From positions 9,746,298 to 9,810,297 of the forward strand of contig NC_054558.1 of NCBI RefSeq assembly GCF_017654505.1: DNA of 64,000 nt. The letters are read 5' to 3'. Shown here piece by piece: positions 1 through 10,940 of this stretch. This stretch comes from Polyodon spathula (lineage: Eukaryota; Chordata; Actinopteri; Acipenseriformes; Polyodontidae). Every line of letters starts with the position of its first letter. Position 1 is the first letter of the stretch. The notes beneath the pieces are model-generated. The model saw only the letters and a list, made by a program, of their open reading frames with translations. It made no database searches and was not told the origin of the DNA. Made by a program: the position numbers and the translations under genes.

Positions 1-91
1 TATCGAGCACTATATTCTGGAATTTGAAATACTAACTTTGGATACTGTTTGAATTCTGGAAACTGGTGTTGTTTTTTTTTAATCTTTTGCT

Positions 92-310
92 AAATTATTA
101 TTATTTGTTATTTAGCAGACGCCTTTTTCCAAGGCAACTTACAAAGACTAGGGTGTGTGAACTACACATCAGCTGCAGAGTCACTTACAACAACGTCTCG
201 CCCGAAAGACGGAGCACAAGGAGGTTCAGTGACTTGCTCAGGGTCACACAATGAGCCAGGGACCTGCTGGTTACAAACCTGTTTCTCTAACCACTGGACC
301 GCATAGCCTA
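92..310 (+). repeat. Short dispersed repeat (SINE-like), MAPK13 intron
   Basis: Non-coding segment opening with TTATTTAGCAGACGCC and CAAGGCAACTTACAA, followed by GTGACTTGCTCAGGGTCACA and ending near TCTAACCACTGGACCGCA. I recognise these blocks from many fish genomes as parts of a short interspersed repeat, but cannot name the family. It sits in the intron before the first visible MAPK13 exon. The assignment is memory-based and moderate. Confidence 0.35.
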
Positions 311-387
311 GAAATCACAAGTAGAAATGCAATGGTATTACATCACATGTTCCTGTACTAACCCACCTACCTTTCTTTCCTACACAG

Positions 388-459
388 TGGATATTTGGTC
401 TGTCGGCTGTATAATGGCTGAAATGTTAATTGGCTGCACCCTCTTCAAAGGAAAGGACT
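388..459 (+). CDS. MAPK13: MAPK13 exon (kinase subdomain IX)
   Basis: 72 bp after acceptor TACACAG. The first two bases complete a Val codon begun upstream. It encodes [23 protein letters not shown] and stops one base into a Tyr codon at donor GTATCC. The invariant Asp and Gly of subdomain IX are present. Confidence 0.93.
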
Positions 460-3400
460 GTATCCTTTGTTTCCTCAGTGTTTCAGCTTGAAAGGAAAGG
501 ACTGTATTGTTTGTTTCCTGAGTGTTTCAGGTTGAAGTGCACAGCTGAAGTGCATGTAGAGAGGGGTGCTTCCTTTCTGTTCATGGGGAGGGGGAGGGAT
601 ATTCATTTGATATGTTCCAAGATCAGCATCTGATCGATGGGTTTCTGTGAACCTGAGAGACAGCTCTCCTAAACCTCTGTGTGTGTAATCAGTGATGTTC
701 ACGGCCCTGCACTGGGGTTTCTGTCAGAGACAGCTCTTCTAGACCTCTGTGTGTGTAATCAGTGATGTTCACTGCCCTGCACTGGGGTTTCTGTGAGAGA
801 CAGCTCTCCTAAACCTCTGTGTGTGTAATCAGTGATGTTCACGGCCCTGCACTGGGGTTTCTGTCAGAGACAGCTATTCTAGACCTCTGTGTGTGTAATC
901 AGTGATGTTCACTGCCCTGCACTGGGGTTTCTGTGAGAGACAGCTCTTCTAGACCTCTGTGTGTGTAATCAGTGATGTTCACTGCCCTGCACTGGGGTTT
1001 CTGTGAGAGACAGCTCTTCTAGACCTCTGTGTGTGTAATCAGTGATGTTCACTGCCCTGCACTGGGGTTTCTGTGAGAGACAGCTCTTCTAGACCTCTGT
1101 GTGTGTAATCAGTGATGTTCACTGCCCTGCACTGGGGTTTCTGTGAAAGACAGCTCTTCTAGACCTCTGTGTGTGTAATCAGTGATGTTCACTGCCCTGC
1201 ACTGGGGTTTCTGTGAGAGACAGCTCTCCTAGACCTCTGTGTGTGTAATCAGTGATGTTCACTGCCCTGCACTGGGGTTTCTGTGAGAGACAGCTCTTCT
1301 AGACCTCTGTGTGTGTAATCAGTGATGTTCACTGCCCTGCACTGGGGTTTCTGTGAGAGACAGCTCTTCTAGACCTCTGTGTGTGTAATCAGTGATGTTC
1401 ACTGCCCTGCACTGGGGTTTCTGTGAGAGACAGCTCTTCTAGACCTCTGTGTGTGTAATCAGTGATGTTCACTGCCCTGCACTGGGGTTTCTGTGAAAGA
1501 CAGCTCTTCTAGACCTCTGTGTGTGTAATCAGTGATGTTCACTGCCCTGCACTGGGGTTTCTGTGAGAGACAGCTCTCCTAGACCTCTGTGTGTGTAATC
1601 AGTGATGTTCACTGCCCTGCACTGGGGTTTCTGTGAGAGACAGCTCTTCTAGACCTCTGTGTGTGTAATCAGTGATGTTCACTGCCCTGCACTGGGGTTT
1701 CTGTGAGAGACAGCTCTCCTAGACCTCTGTGTGTGTAATCAGTGATGTTCACTGCCCTGCACTGGGGTTTCTGTGAGAGACAGCTCTCCTAGACCTCTGT
1801 GTGTGTAATCAGTGATGTTCATGGTGCTGCACTGGGGTTTCTGTGAGTGACAGATGTGGGTGAGGTCAAGGGGTGAACTGAGAGGCTCAATGTTATTGAA
1901 GCTCCACCTCAGGTCACAGAGTTGTCCTTGACCTACGATGACCAGACATGGATCAGCTTACTGAGATCGTGAAGGTAACGGGGGTCCCAGGACCGGAATT
2001 TATTCAAAAGCTGGAGAGCGTCGAGGTAAACCATTATGCTTGCAAAATCAACCCATGTTGCACATGTTGTTATTAAAACTTCCTCCTGTCACGCAGTAAG
2101 TACACATTTTAAATAGAAAAAAAAGATTGAAGCGAAATAAATTAAATAAAAAATGTAATTCAAATTCAATGATGTAGACAGAGAAAAGCACCACTGTGCT
2201 AACAAATGAGAATCAGATCTGCTGCAGTACTCTCGCTCTCGTTAGAGGGCAGTGCTTGTGACCGCTTCTCAGAGCAGTAGCTGTAATCTGCTGTTGTGTG
2301 GCACCATTCCAGGATCTCAAGCCTTGCCCTCCGACAGCAGTCCCACAGACTCCAGGTACTCTTTCATACAGTGTCTCAGCTTCATACTTAGTCAAGTCCT
2401 CAGGCTGACACACTGACGGTGAGACACAGTGAACTTCATTTCACATTTGGCTCAGCAATGTGATTAACAGCTCTGAAGATGTCGGAACACACTGCATTTA
2501 GTAGTTTAACTGCAATATGCTGGTGTTCATCACTAGACAATTCTAAATGCCGCATTTAGTGTCTCTGTGGATTGGGTTGGATTCTAGGTTTATTAAGTCT
2601 CTAATTACTGTGTGTTTACACAATAGTTAGTAAATACACGTGAACTTACACATAATTACAATGTTATTATGCATAGTTACAATGTACAATTTTCACATTA
2701 ATTACATTTGCTAAGCAACTACTATGCAAATCCACAGAGACTCCTTGTAAAGTGTTAGTGGATTCTGACCTGTGGTGTGAATAGGTCTTCGTGCCTCTCC
2801 TCTAAGCTGAACTGCATGCTTTATTTGAACAGCTTTCTTTTTGTTTATGACTAACAGGCAAAGAGTTACATCAGATCTCTGCCGCATTTCCCAAGAAAAG
2901 ACTTCTCCCTACTCTTCCCTAGAGCCAGCCCCTCTGGTGAGTCCTTCAGAGAACATAAACCAAGTGGAATATCCACCAGATCTGGCTGTGAAGTCGAATG
3001 CACGGGAGGGTAACCTCCAGAAGAGCAGTCGTGTTTCATTGTGAAGTGGAACAGTTCAGGGGGGAGGGGAGGGGATGTGCATTATATACTGTGGAGAGCT
3101 TCTCAACAGCACAAGGGGTTTAAATGGAACAATTCAGGGGAGGGGAGGGGAGGAGAGCTGCATTATTTACTGCATTGTGTGCATTACAGTTCATCAGGAA
3201 AGGAAATGTGCGAGGTATGCATAGAGCTGTTTATTGGAGGGGATTCTGAAGCCCATGTGAAAGGGTTTGTCTCAAACCCCCATAGACAGTGGAAGGGTTT
3301 CTGTGGAGTTGTTGACAGATCTTTATTGCACTGTACTGTATTATGTCTTTTTCAGTATGAGCGGCTGGTGTTTGATTGGGGAGATCAGTTTGCAGTAGCA

Positions 3401-4926
3401 CACCCAGCCCAGAGATGGGAATAAGACCCATTGCATAGCAGTTTGATCAATTCTTGGTTTTGCTATGAGTTTAACAAGATACACCTGAGCTTGTTACCTC
3501 TACAGCTATGGCCAAAAATTAACTCATTTTGCTTCATAAAGTTGAGTGAAACTGTCTGAATAATGATACATTAACACTGAATTACATACCGCATTGTAGT
3601 TTTCCATATACCTGACCAAAAACTGACAAATTGATGTGTTTGTACCCACCTCAGCGGTGAACCTGCTGGAGAGGATGCTGGTCTTGGATGCAGAGCAGCG
3701 CATGACGGCCGCAGAGGGGCTGGCTCACCCGTACTTCGAGCAGTACCGTGACCCAGAGGAGGAGACGGAGACTGCACCATACGACGACACGCATGAGAAA
3801 GCAAAGCTGACTGTCACCGAGTGGAAGAGTAAGGGACCAGCATAGCGACCAACGCGCCAGACGTAGAGAGAGGACGTGGGACTTCCTAGAGACACAGGGA
3901 CAATGATGGACAGCCCAGAGACCCAGGGAGAGGATGTGGGATAGCCCAGACCCAGGGGGAGGATGTGAGACAGCCCAGAGACACAGGGAGATGACGTGAG
4001 ACAGCCCAGAGATACAGGAAGATGACGTGAGACAGCTCAGAGACAGGGAGATGACGTGAGACAGCCCAGAGATACAGGAAGATGACGTGAGACAGCTCAG
4101 AGACAGGAAGATGACGTGAGACAGCCCAGACACACAAGGAGAGGACATGGGACAGCCCAGACACACAGGGAGAGGATGTGGGACAGCCCAGACACACAGA
4201 GAGAGGACATGGGACAGCCCAGACTTCCCTTAACAAAGTCTGTACTCACCACTGGCTTCTGAATATCATACAGGGATGGAAAAAATACTCCTATTGCATT
4301 GTAGTTTCACCCACATGATTAGCCACAGTGTACAGATAACAAGCTCAGATGTGTCTTATAAAACTCATACTAAAACCAGGAATGGATCAGATAGCTATGC
4401 AATGCGAGCCTTATTTCCATCCCTAGTCTAGTGCCTCTGAAATGGCAACACGATGCTAGCTCTGCTGAGCCTCTCTACCTTCTCATTTTGTTACAAAAAA
4501 GGACACTTAAAACATCACCCCCTGGTGGATGACAGTGAAATTGCAGTGGGAAATGAAGTTTCAGTAAATAGGAAGGGGGAGAATTAATCTGACCAGTCTC
4601 ATAGCACTGGCTAATTTAAAAAAAAAAAAGCCTCCAATGTCTCAAGTTCAGCTTGGCGTAGATGTGCAGTATGTGAAGAATGTGTGGATGGAAATGATAC
4701 ACAAAGTGAATCCAACAAGAATCCAATAGTTAAGATCACTTTAGTGTTTCATACCTGTGTCAAGTTACTCAAACTTGGCCTGCTTGCTAATGAGGTTTCT
4801 CTCTCTCTCTCTCTCTCTCTCTGCCTCCCTCCCTCCTCTTTAGGGCTCTGCTTCCATGAGGTGACGAGCTTCATCCAGTTCCCACGCAGGGAGTCCAAGC
4901 GGAGGAACACTTTGGTGCTGACGTGA
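388..4926 (+). CDS. MAPK13: MAPK13 (p38 delta MAP kinase), C-terminal half, 5 exons
   Basis: Stress-activated Ser/Thr kinase of the p38 branch, acting in cytoplasm and nucleus below MKK3/MKK6. Coding exons are 388-459, 1946-2025, 2858-2936, 3655-3828 and 4844-4926, all with AG/GT borders and matching phases. They give 161 residues and a TGA stop. Exon sizes 72, 80, 79 and 174 bp are, from memory, those of mammalian p38 genes. Visible are subdomain IX ([12 protein letters not shown]), the [15 protein letters not shown] segment, [22 protein letters not shown], and the acidic docking region [14 protein letters not shown]. That acidic EEE stretch fits p38 delta better than alpha (DPDDE) or gamma. 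The kinase N-lobe, catalytic loop and TGY activation motif lie left of the window. The downstream BRPF3 neighbour supports MAPK13. A MAPK12-like identity is less likely because the gamma PDZ tail is absent. Confidence 0.93.
640..1852. repeat. 70-bp minisatellite, about 17 copies
   Basis: Head-to-tail units of exactly 70 bp, each containing AGACCTCTGTGTGTGTAATC and CACTGCCCTGCACTGGGG. Copies are nearly identical in the middle and more diverged at both ends. Variant marks (GAAAGA at about 1146 and 1496; CTCCT versus TTCCT) recur five units apart, suggesting 350-bp higher-order duplication. The array fills most of the 1.5-kb MAPK13 intron. Confidence 0.95.
1946..2025 (+). CDS. MAPK13: MAPK13 exon ([14 protein letters not shown] segment)
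   Basis: 80 bp after acceptor GACCAG. AC completes a Tyr codon, and the exon then reads [18 protein letters not shown] up to SVE, ending in phase 0 at GTAAAC. It corresponds to the alternatively used 9a/9b position of MAPK14. I see no second alternative copy nearby. Confidence 0.93.
2556..2746. repeat. Small inverted-repeat element in MAPK13 intron
   Basis: AGTGTCTCTGTGGATT near 2558 is mirrored by AATCCACAGAGACTCC near 2727. Between them is AT-rich sequence with repeated TTACAATG-like words. It may be a small foldback or MITE-type element. Similar words recur near 61890-62080. Identity is uncertain. Confidence 0.35.
2858..2936 (+). CDS. MAPK13: MAPK13 exon (KSYI..LP..PRKDF segment)
   Basis: 79 bp after acceptor CTAACAG. 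It starts [16 protein letters not shown], reaches FPRASPS, and ends one base into the next codon at donor GTGAGT. The wording is close to mammalian p38 delta. Confidence 0.93.
3655..3828 (+). CDS. MAPK13: MAPK13 exon (subdomain XI and docking region)
   Basis: 174 bp after acceptor CACCTCAG. It encodes [19 protein letters not shown], then [16 protein letters not shown] and the acidic common-docking stretch, ending in KLTVTEWK plus one base at donor GTAAGG. A 174-bp exon here is typical of p38 genes. Confidence 0.94.
3855..4225. repeat. Degenerate 30-37 bp tandem repeat with TGACGTGA words
   Basis: Purine-rich array starting just after a MAPK13 donor. Units share GACAGCCCAGAGACACAGG. Five units carry TGACGTGA, at 3992, 4023, 4052, 4083 and 4112, spaced 29-31 bp. 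Open frames on the minus strand here are by-products of the repeat. Confidence 0.85.
4844..4926 (+). CDS. MAPK13: MAPK13 terminal coding exon
   Basis: Preceded by a (CT)n tract and CCTCCTCTTTAG. GG completes an Arg codon; the exon then reads [12 protein letters not shown] and ends in a basic tail [14 protein letters not shown] before TGA. It aligns with the p38 delta tail (Y/H-x-E-V-x-F then a basic cluster). The tail length is close to mammalian MAPK13. Confidence 0.88.
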
Positions 4927-5757
4927 CTCGGACCGCGAGAGGAACGACCTGGCTCCAACATTGCTGAATATCTGCACCACCGAGTAACTAAACCCAGAAA
5001 AACAAACAACCACAGAAATCTGCGACTGACCCAGAGCCAGTCCGTGAGGAACGTCAAATGACTTCATTTCACTTAGAATTTCCACTTTGGGAGAGACAGT
5101 ACACCTGCTGCAACACTAAATGCAATGTGTCATCTTAAGAGTGAAAATTCCAGTGCAGCTGACACAGTGTTGCTTCCAAGGCAGAGTTTGAAATGGCACA
5201 TTTTGGTTTATTCTTGAGTGATCATTACTGTGATCTAACTCGATAAATACAATTTCGGGACCAAAACTACAGTCTACTGCAAAACCAAAAAACATTTCTT
5301 TAAACTTCTGCTCTTGTTGCTGAACTATCCTTGCAAGGAATATATTTAGGTTTACTTGATAAATGCAGTTTTAGCCTTTATCCTCCAGCTCTTGGAAAGT
5401 TTTGGCCAAATCTTAAAACGTCCCCTACAGCTGGAAAAGGATCCGATACCTGTCCTTCCGTTGCACATGCTCGACGTCTCCTGGGCTGCTCTCTGCCATC
5501 GTGGATGTGAAATATTCAGCAATAAGGGGTTTTAATATGTGTCCACCTTGTCATCCTCTCTGCAACACATATTTAAATAATGCATAATATAGCTTTTTGT
5601 ATTAGGGATGGATAGGTGAAATGGTAGTCGTATCAGCCCAGAGACGATCCGACAGAGAGGAGAGGTGATACATTTATTGGACAAGCCTCTTCTTCAGGTG
5701 AAAGCAGAAAAGAAGAGACCTTTGAGGTCTTCAACGCTTGTGATTTAGTCCAATAAA
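4927..5757 (+). other. MAPK13: Probable MAPK13 3'UTR
   Basis: No coding potential is recognised after the TGA. AATAAA at 5752-5757 is a possible poly(A) signal, but it lies inside a 10-bp inverted repeat (TTTATTGGAC near 5671, GTCCAATAAA near 5748) that may belong to an inserted repeat. The transcript end is therefore not settled. GATAAA words at about 5242 and 5360 are weaker alternatives. Confidence 0.4.
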
Positions 5758-6239
5758 AGGGATCCCCTCTCCTTTTCTTCGTATTGTGATGTATTTCTGT
5801 GCTTTGTAAAGCTTTTTCAGGTTATTTATTTTGGCCACAATTGACCCATACCATATTTTGTCAAGCACACAGCATAATTCCCTGCCAGGTCTGTGCAAGA
5901 ACACCGCAGTCTTCCACTTCATTACCACACCAGAGGGTATGGCCCACGACCACCACCAGCCTATAGCAATTGTGTGAACCAGGATCATTATAACTTTTTA
6001 TACTCATTTAATGAAGGTTTTATCTGCCACAGATGTTCTCTAACATGACTCTAAGGCAAGAGATTGCCGAGCTTCAGAAACAAATAGAAATTCTTAGAAG
6101 CATATACAAAACCGAGCAGTTTCTTGATAGTAGCTTTAACCAAATTAATAATAACAACTGCTGTGAAGTTCTGTGAAGTATTAAATGTATTGCCAGGTAC
6201 TATTAGTATCAGTAGATGAGTTGGTTAACATCTCCAGCA
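5758..6239. other. Intergenic, no gene seen
   Basis: AT-rich sequence between the probable MAPK13 3'UTR and the L2 element. I recognise no exon or RNA gene. The right part may already be decayed L2 5' sequence. Confidence 0.4.
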
Positions 6240-8130
6240 CCGCCATGACTAACATTTTAGAACACAGATGGAAGGGTATGAATCTGCGTGTTCATTACTG
6301 CATGGAAAAGCCATCAAGCTAAAGATAGGAAGACTCTGTCCCACGCTAGATCTTCATACTATTGCAACAAATACAAATAATCCTAGGTTTCTTTTTAATT
6401 CCATAGATAAATTAGTAAATCCACCTTCTAATATGTCTACCCCCACCATTGATTGCAATGACTTCTTAAAGTATTTCCAAAATAAAATACTGGACATTAG
6501 AGATCAGATTTTACAGACTCCATCTATTATGGACCATTCTTACTTACCTGAACCAACTAGACCTGATAGAGCGACGCTGGAGGCTTTTTCCTTGATTACC
6601 TTAAAAGACCAGACAGTGTTAGTTCCGCATGTGAAACCTGCTTGTTCCCTTGATCCTATCCTGACCAAATTATTAAAAGATGTATTCTGTGTTATTAATG
6701 CACCCATTTTAACAATTCTAAATGAATTGCTTTCCTGTGGTGTAGTCCCCTCAGCGTTTAAGGTTGTGGTGGTAAAGACCATGCTCAAAAAAAAACAACC
6801 TGGACCCTAAAGCCTTTAACTATAGGCCAATCTCCAATCTGCCCTTTTTGGCAAAGGTTCCAGAGAGAGTTGTTGCCAACCAATTACACAAATTTCTAGC
6901 ATGTAATACCATATTTGAGAGTTTGTCAGGAGGTGTCCTATCTTGGTTTAGTCCTTATATTTCTGGTAGGTTTCAGTTTGTCTATTGGGGAGATGAAGTC
7001 TGATTTGTCAGATGTTCTGCAGGGCTCTATCTTGGGTCCTTTGTTGTTTTCATTATATATGCTACCATTATGTGACATTATCCGCAGGCGTGGCGTGAAC
7101 TTCCATTGCTGTGCAGGTGACACTCCTCAGCTGTACTTGTCTCTGGTTCCAGGCAATCCTTCTACTGGGGTGCTATCAGCTGCTCGCCTTGCTGACATTG
7201 TGTTGGCTGTCACAGAGCTTCTTAATGTTGAATTCTGATAAAACAGAGGCTGTGTGGGCTCACAGCACCAACTAAAGAATATCAGTTTACGTAAGCTAGA
7301 TCTTAGCAGTCTCTAATCGGAACTAAAACTGGAAATGAGAAACTTGGGGGTCATTTTTTGTCCTAATGTATCATCTGAGAACCATGTTAGGAAAATGATT
7401 AAAGTATAATGTTATCATTTGAGAAATATAGATAAACTTACACCTATTATTACTGTACCTGGCGCCAAGATGCTAATGCATGCCTTTGTTTCATCAACAA
7501 TTGACTCTTGTAATGCACTTTTCTCTGGGATTCCAAAATGTTTGGTATCATCAAATGCCACTCCAAGAATACTAACTAAAACCAGAAAAAGTGAACATAT
7601 CACCCCTATCTTGGCCTCTTTGCATTGGCTCCCTGTGCAGTTTAGAACACATTAAGACTTTGTTTTTAATGTATAAAGCCCTCAGTGGATTAGCACCCAG
7701 TTATTTCCAGGAGCTGTTGACCCAGTGCACTCCTAGTCGCACTCTTAGGTCCCGGGATGCGGGCTGCTAGTTATTCCAGGGTGAATGAAAATGGTACGGG
7801 AGGAAGGCTCCAGCACTAGGGAACTCTGCCTCATTCTGTCAGAGAAGCTAGGACTCTTACTGCCTGTAAATGAAGACTCAAAACTTATCATAGTTTTTCA
7901 TTGTACAATATAACTGCTTTTTGTTGTCCTTCTGTCATTTCAAACTGTATTCATGTTCCTACGCTGTTGTTTTTGTTCATTTTATATGAACTGGTTTTCT
8001 TTCTCTTACCAAATTTTGTACTTAACTGCCTTACAGCGGATTGATTTTTTACTTTGTGTAAATGCCTTGGGGTCCATGTGACAGAAGGTGCTATATAAAT
8101 AAATAAATGAATAAATAAACCCTGACAGGC
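6240..8130 (+). mobile_element. L2-clade LINE, 5'-truncated and decayed
   Basis: Fragments of an L2-type reverse transcriptase occur in order but in shifting frames. They are a pre-RT segment (NNPRFLFNSIDKLVNPPS, about 6375), LDPILTKLLKDV with SGVVPSAFKV (about 6650-6770), YRPISNLPFLAKV (about 6820), LQGSILGPLLFSLYM (about 7020), and a C-terminal LASLHWLPVQFRTH and MYKALSGLAPSYF (about 7610-7710). The catalytic box reads CAGDT where YADDT is expected, so one Asp is lost. The 3' end GGTGCTATATAAATAAATAAA at about 8090 is the usual L2 tail. The element is inactive. Confidence 0.85.
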
Positions 8131-8327
8131 TCAGACTTCGACCCCAATGCAAGTGCTACGAGGCTGGTTTAAAAACTGCGAAGGCACTTGGCCTGGACAG
8201 TGAGCCATGCATGCAATGCTTTGTGCACAGACCAGGCTCTGTACAGGGTTGTGATGATATCTCTCTCTCTCTGACAGACATCAGCAGTGTTGCCAAAGCA
8301 ATTAAATTACATATCATGAACAATATA

Positions 8328-8332
8328 TTTAC

Positions 8333-8372
<40 letters not shown>
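8328..8372. repeat. (AAT)n microsatellite
   Basis: About 14 AAT triplets in a row, flanked by unique sequence. Confidence 0.95.
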
Positions 8373-8373
<1 letters not shown>

Positions 8374-9364
8374 CCACTAGTATATAGAATGCAATGCACA
8401 GTAGTGATAGAAAAGCAATACCCCCTTGCAGAGTGCTCACTGTTTGCCCCTCAGGTTGTGGCATGCTGCTACACACTGGGCAGCCAGTGGGGCTGTGTGT
8501 CCCTCTCCCAGTAGGACGGACAGTTTTTCTGGAAATAATTTTTAAGGAATTTGTCTCTTGTTTGGGAGTATTTCACACAGTGTAGGAGAAAGTGCATCTC
8601 TGTCACCCTTATATCTGTTTCTCTATGGAGATAATCTACAAAGTCTAGAGCCTTAGGGTTGGACGAGTGGATTATCCCTTACATTCAACGCTACCCCAGT
8701 GCAAACACTAACAGAACCTCCATCCTCTAAAGAAAATAAATTGGTGTATTCCCTGAAAACTAGCAGAAGCATTAGCTGACAACAGCATTTTCAGCAATGG
8801 GAGAACAACAGTTCGTTCATATAGGCGCTCCTGGTGCAGCAGCACACGAGGTAGGGGTAACACTGCACCATCATGGGACTGCAATGAGAATCACCAGTGC
8901 GCATTGCTTTGTAACTTGGGTGTGTCAGGTATGAGAAGGGCTCTCACTGTGGTACCAGTCTACTAGTGGCCCATGCTGGCCCTGCCATTGAAAGGCAGAT
9001 ATATCACTGACAGTAAGATTTGGAAAGGTTTGCTGTTTCCTTCTCTGGAACACTCCTAGCTCTCCAATAAATGCAATGCAGACCTGTGTAGTACTCACTG
9101 TAACTGGGACTGTAAAAACATTAATTTGTTCATATTTAATCATCAATTCCCCACCCTATCATCAAAGACCCAAAGAAAGAGCGTAAAGACTTTTTTTTTA
9201 AAAAAGAAGAAAAGTCTTACTAAGGTTCAGTGCTTTAGAGGGCAGGAAAACAAATATGGGAGGAGGAGGGAGCGAACATTGGTAGTGAAGGGTAAGGAAA
9301 CCGCTGAAAAAACAACAACATTGAAGGTATTCTTGGGTCTTCATTCTTGAGATGTGTACTTTTA
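8373..9364. other. Intergenic, no gene seen
   Basis: Mixed-composition sequence. Short frames on both strands show no recognisable domain, splice context or codon bias. Confidence 0.5.
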
Positions 9365-10256
9365 AATAAGAACATAAGAACATAAAAAAGTTTACAAACG
9401 AGCGGAGGCAATTCGGCCCATCTTGCTCGTTTGGTTGTTAGTAGCTTATTGATCCCAAAATCTCATCAAGCAGCTTCTTGAAGGATCCCAGGGTGTCAGC
9501 TTCAACAACATTACTGGGGAGTTGATTCCAGACCCTCACAATTCTCTGTGTAAAAAAGTGCCTCCTATTTTCTGTTCTGAATGCCCCTTTGTCTAATCTC
9601 CATTTGTGACCCCTGGTCCTTGTTTCTTTTTTCAGGCTGAAAAAGTCCCTTGGGTCGACACCGTCAATACCTTTTAGAATTTTGAATGCTTGAATTAGGT
9701 TGCCACGTAGTCTTCTTTGTTCAAGACTGAACAGATTCAATTCTTTTAGCCTGTCTGCATATGACATGCCTTTTAAGCCCGGAATAATTCTGGTCGCTCT
9801 TCTTTGCACTCTTTCTAGAGCAGCAATATCTTTTTTATAGCGAGGTGACCAGAACTGCGCACAATATTCAAGATGAGGTCTTACTAGTGCATTGTACAGT
9901 TTTAACATTACTTCCCTTGATTTAAATTCAACACTTTTCACAATGTATCTGAGCATCTGGTTAGCCTTTTTTATAGCTTCCCCACATTGTCTAGATGAAG
10001 ACATTTCTGAGTCAACAAAAACTCCTAGGTCTTTTTCATAGATTCCTTCTCCAATTTCAGTATCTCCCATATGATATTTATAATGTACATTTTTATTTCC
10101 TGCGTGCAGTACCTTACACTTTTCTCTATTAAATGTCATTTGCCATGTGTCTGCCCAGTTCTGAATCTTGTCTAGATCATTTTGAATGACCTTTGCTGCT
10201 ACAACAGTGTTTGCCACTCATCCTACTTTTGTGTCATCTGCAAATTTAACAAGTTG
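9365..10256 (-). mobile_element. CR1-type LINE copy 1, 5'-truncated
   Basis: The 3' end lies at the low coordinate with AAGAACAT 8-bp repeats, the CR1-style terminus without poly(A). The minus-strand frame 10217-9438 (259 codons) is the C-terminal part of ORF2 after the catalytic box: IQNWADTWQMTFNREKCKVL, HLEYCAQFWSPRYKKDIAAL, VWNQLPSNVVEADTLGSFKK. The copy stops in unique sequence at about 10256, as expected from incomplete reverse transcription. This terminal frame is still intact. Confidence 0.9.
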
Positions 10257-10439
10257 TTAAATGTATTGGAGCTAGTCCTACCTATAAACCAAGTTTAAAA
10301 TCAGCTACAAGGTTCGGTTATTTACTTTAATGCATGTACACTAGTTATCCCAGTTACAGGGGCTACTTCAGACAGGCAGATCGAAGGGTTAAAACACTTC
10401 ACTAATGTGAGAGAACATAACCAAACGCTGGGGGTGACG

Positions 10440-10563
10440 GGCACCAGCAGCTGTTTCGGTGGATTCTGACGTCACGCCGAAGTTGTAAGCCGCTGCTGCG
10501 GTGGAAAGCAGAATGGGGTGGAGGGGTGCTCTAGTACGTCACGTTCCACTCGTGCCTGGTCAG
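10440..10563 (+). promoter_or_regulatory. BRPF3: Candidate BRPF3 promoter and non-coding exon 1
   Basis: A CpG-dense patch in AT-rich surroundings with a full CRE (TGACGTCA, 10467-10474) and a second CRE-like TACGTCAC (10535-10542). It ends in GGTCAG followed by GTAAGT, a near-consensus 5' splice site with exon end at 10563. No ATG frame is needed. BRPF3 in mammals starts with a non-coding exon, and its coding exon here begins after an acceptor at 20080, so a leader exon must exist upstream. This is the best-looking one, but it is inference only. Confidence 0.45.
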
Positions 10564-10870
10564 GTAAGTCCCGGTTTGCATGTATTTAATATTGATATTA
10601 ACTGCTGGGTTTCGACTAAGTAGACTACAAACATGCAGTGTTTTCAGCCACGCAATCTGTATTAATTGTAAGCATGTGTTACTACCAGGATGTTTATTTG
10701 CGTTAAGGCAGCTGATTTTGCTGAGCTCTCGGTAGTTTTACAAAAATACCTACTGCCCTTTCTCTCAGCTTAAGGCCACTAAGATAATTTACCCGGCTAA
10801 AAAAAAAAATAGTAAAAACCACGTGATGAAAACAACAACAGCACTACTTCTATTGTTGCTTTCATATCAT

Positions 10871-10940
<70 letters not shown>

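Noticed and set aside
640..1852. CRISPR-like array of regular repeats
   Set aside because: Copies are contiguous with no unique spacers, and the host is a vertebrate; this is a minisatellite.
3651..4236. Minus-strand Leu/Ser/Cys-rich frames of 171 and 116 codons
   Set aside because: Translation of the 30-37 bp tandem repeat in the MAPK13 intron and of the antisense of its exon.
5600..5760. Hammerhead ribozyme of a Penelope-type repeat, suggested by CTGATACGAC and CTGAAGAAGAGG on the minus strand
   Set aside because: The conserved CUGAUGA and GAAA core boxes are not present in the right order.
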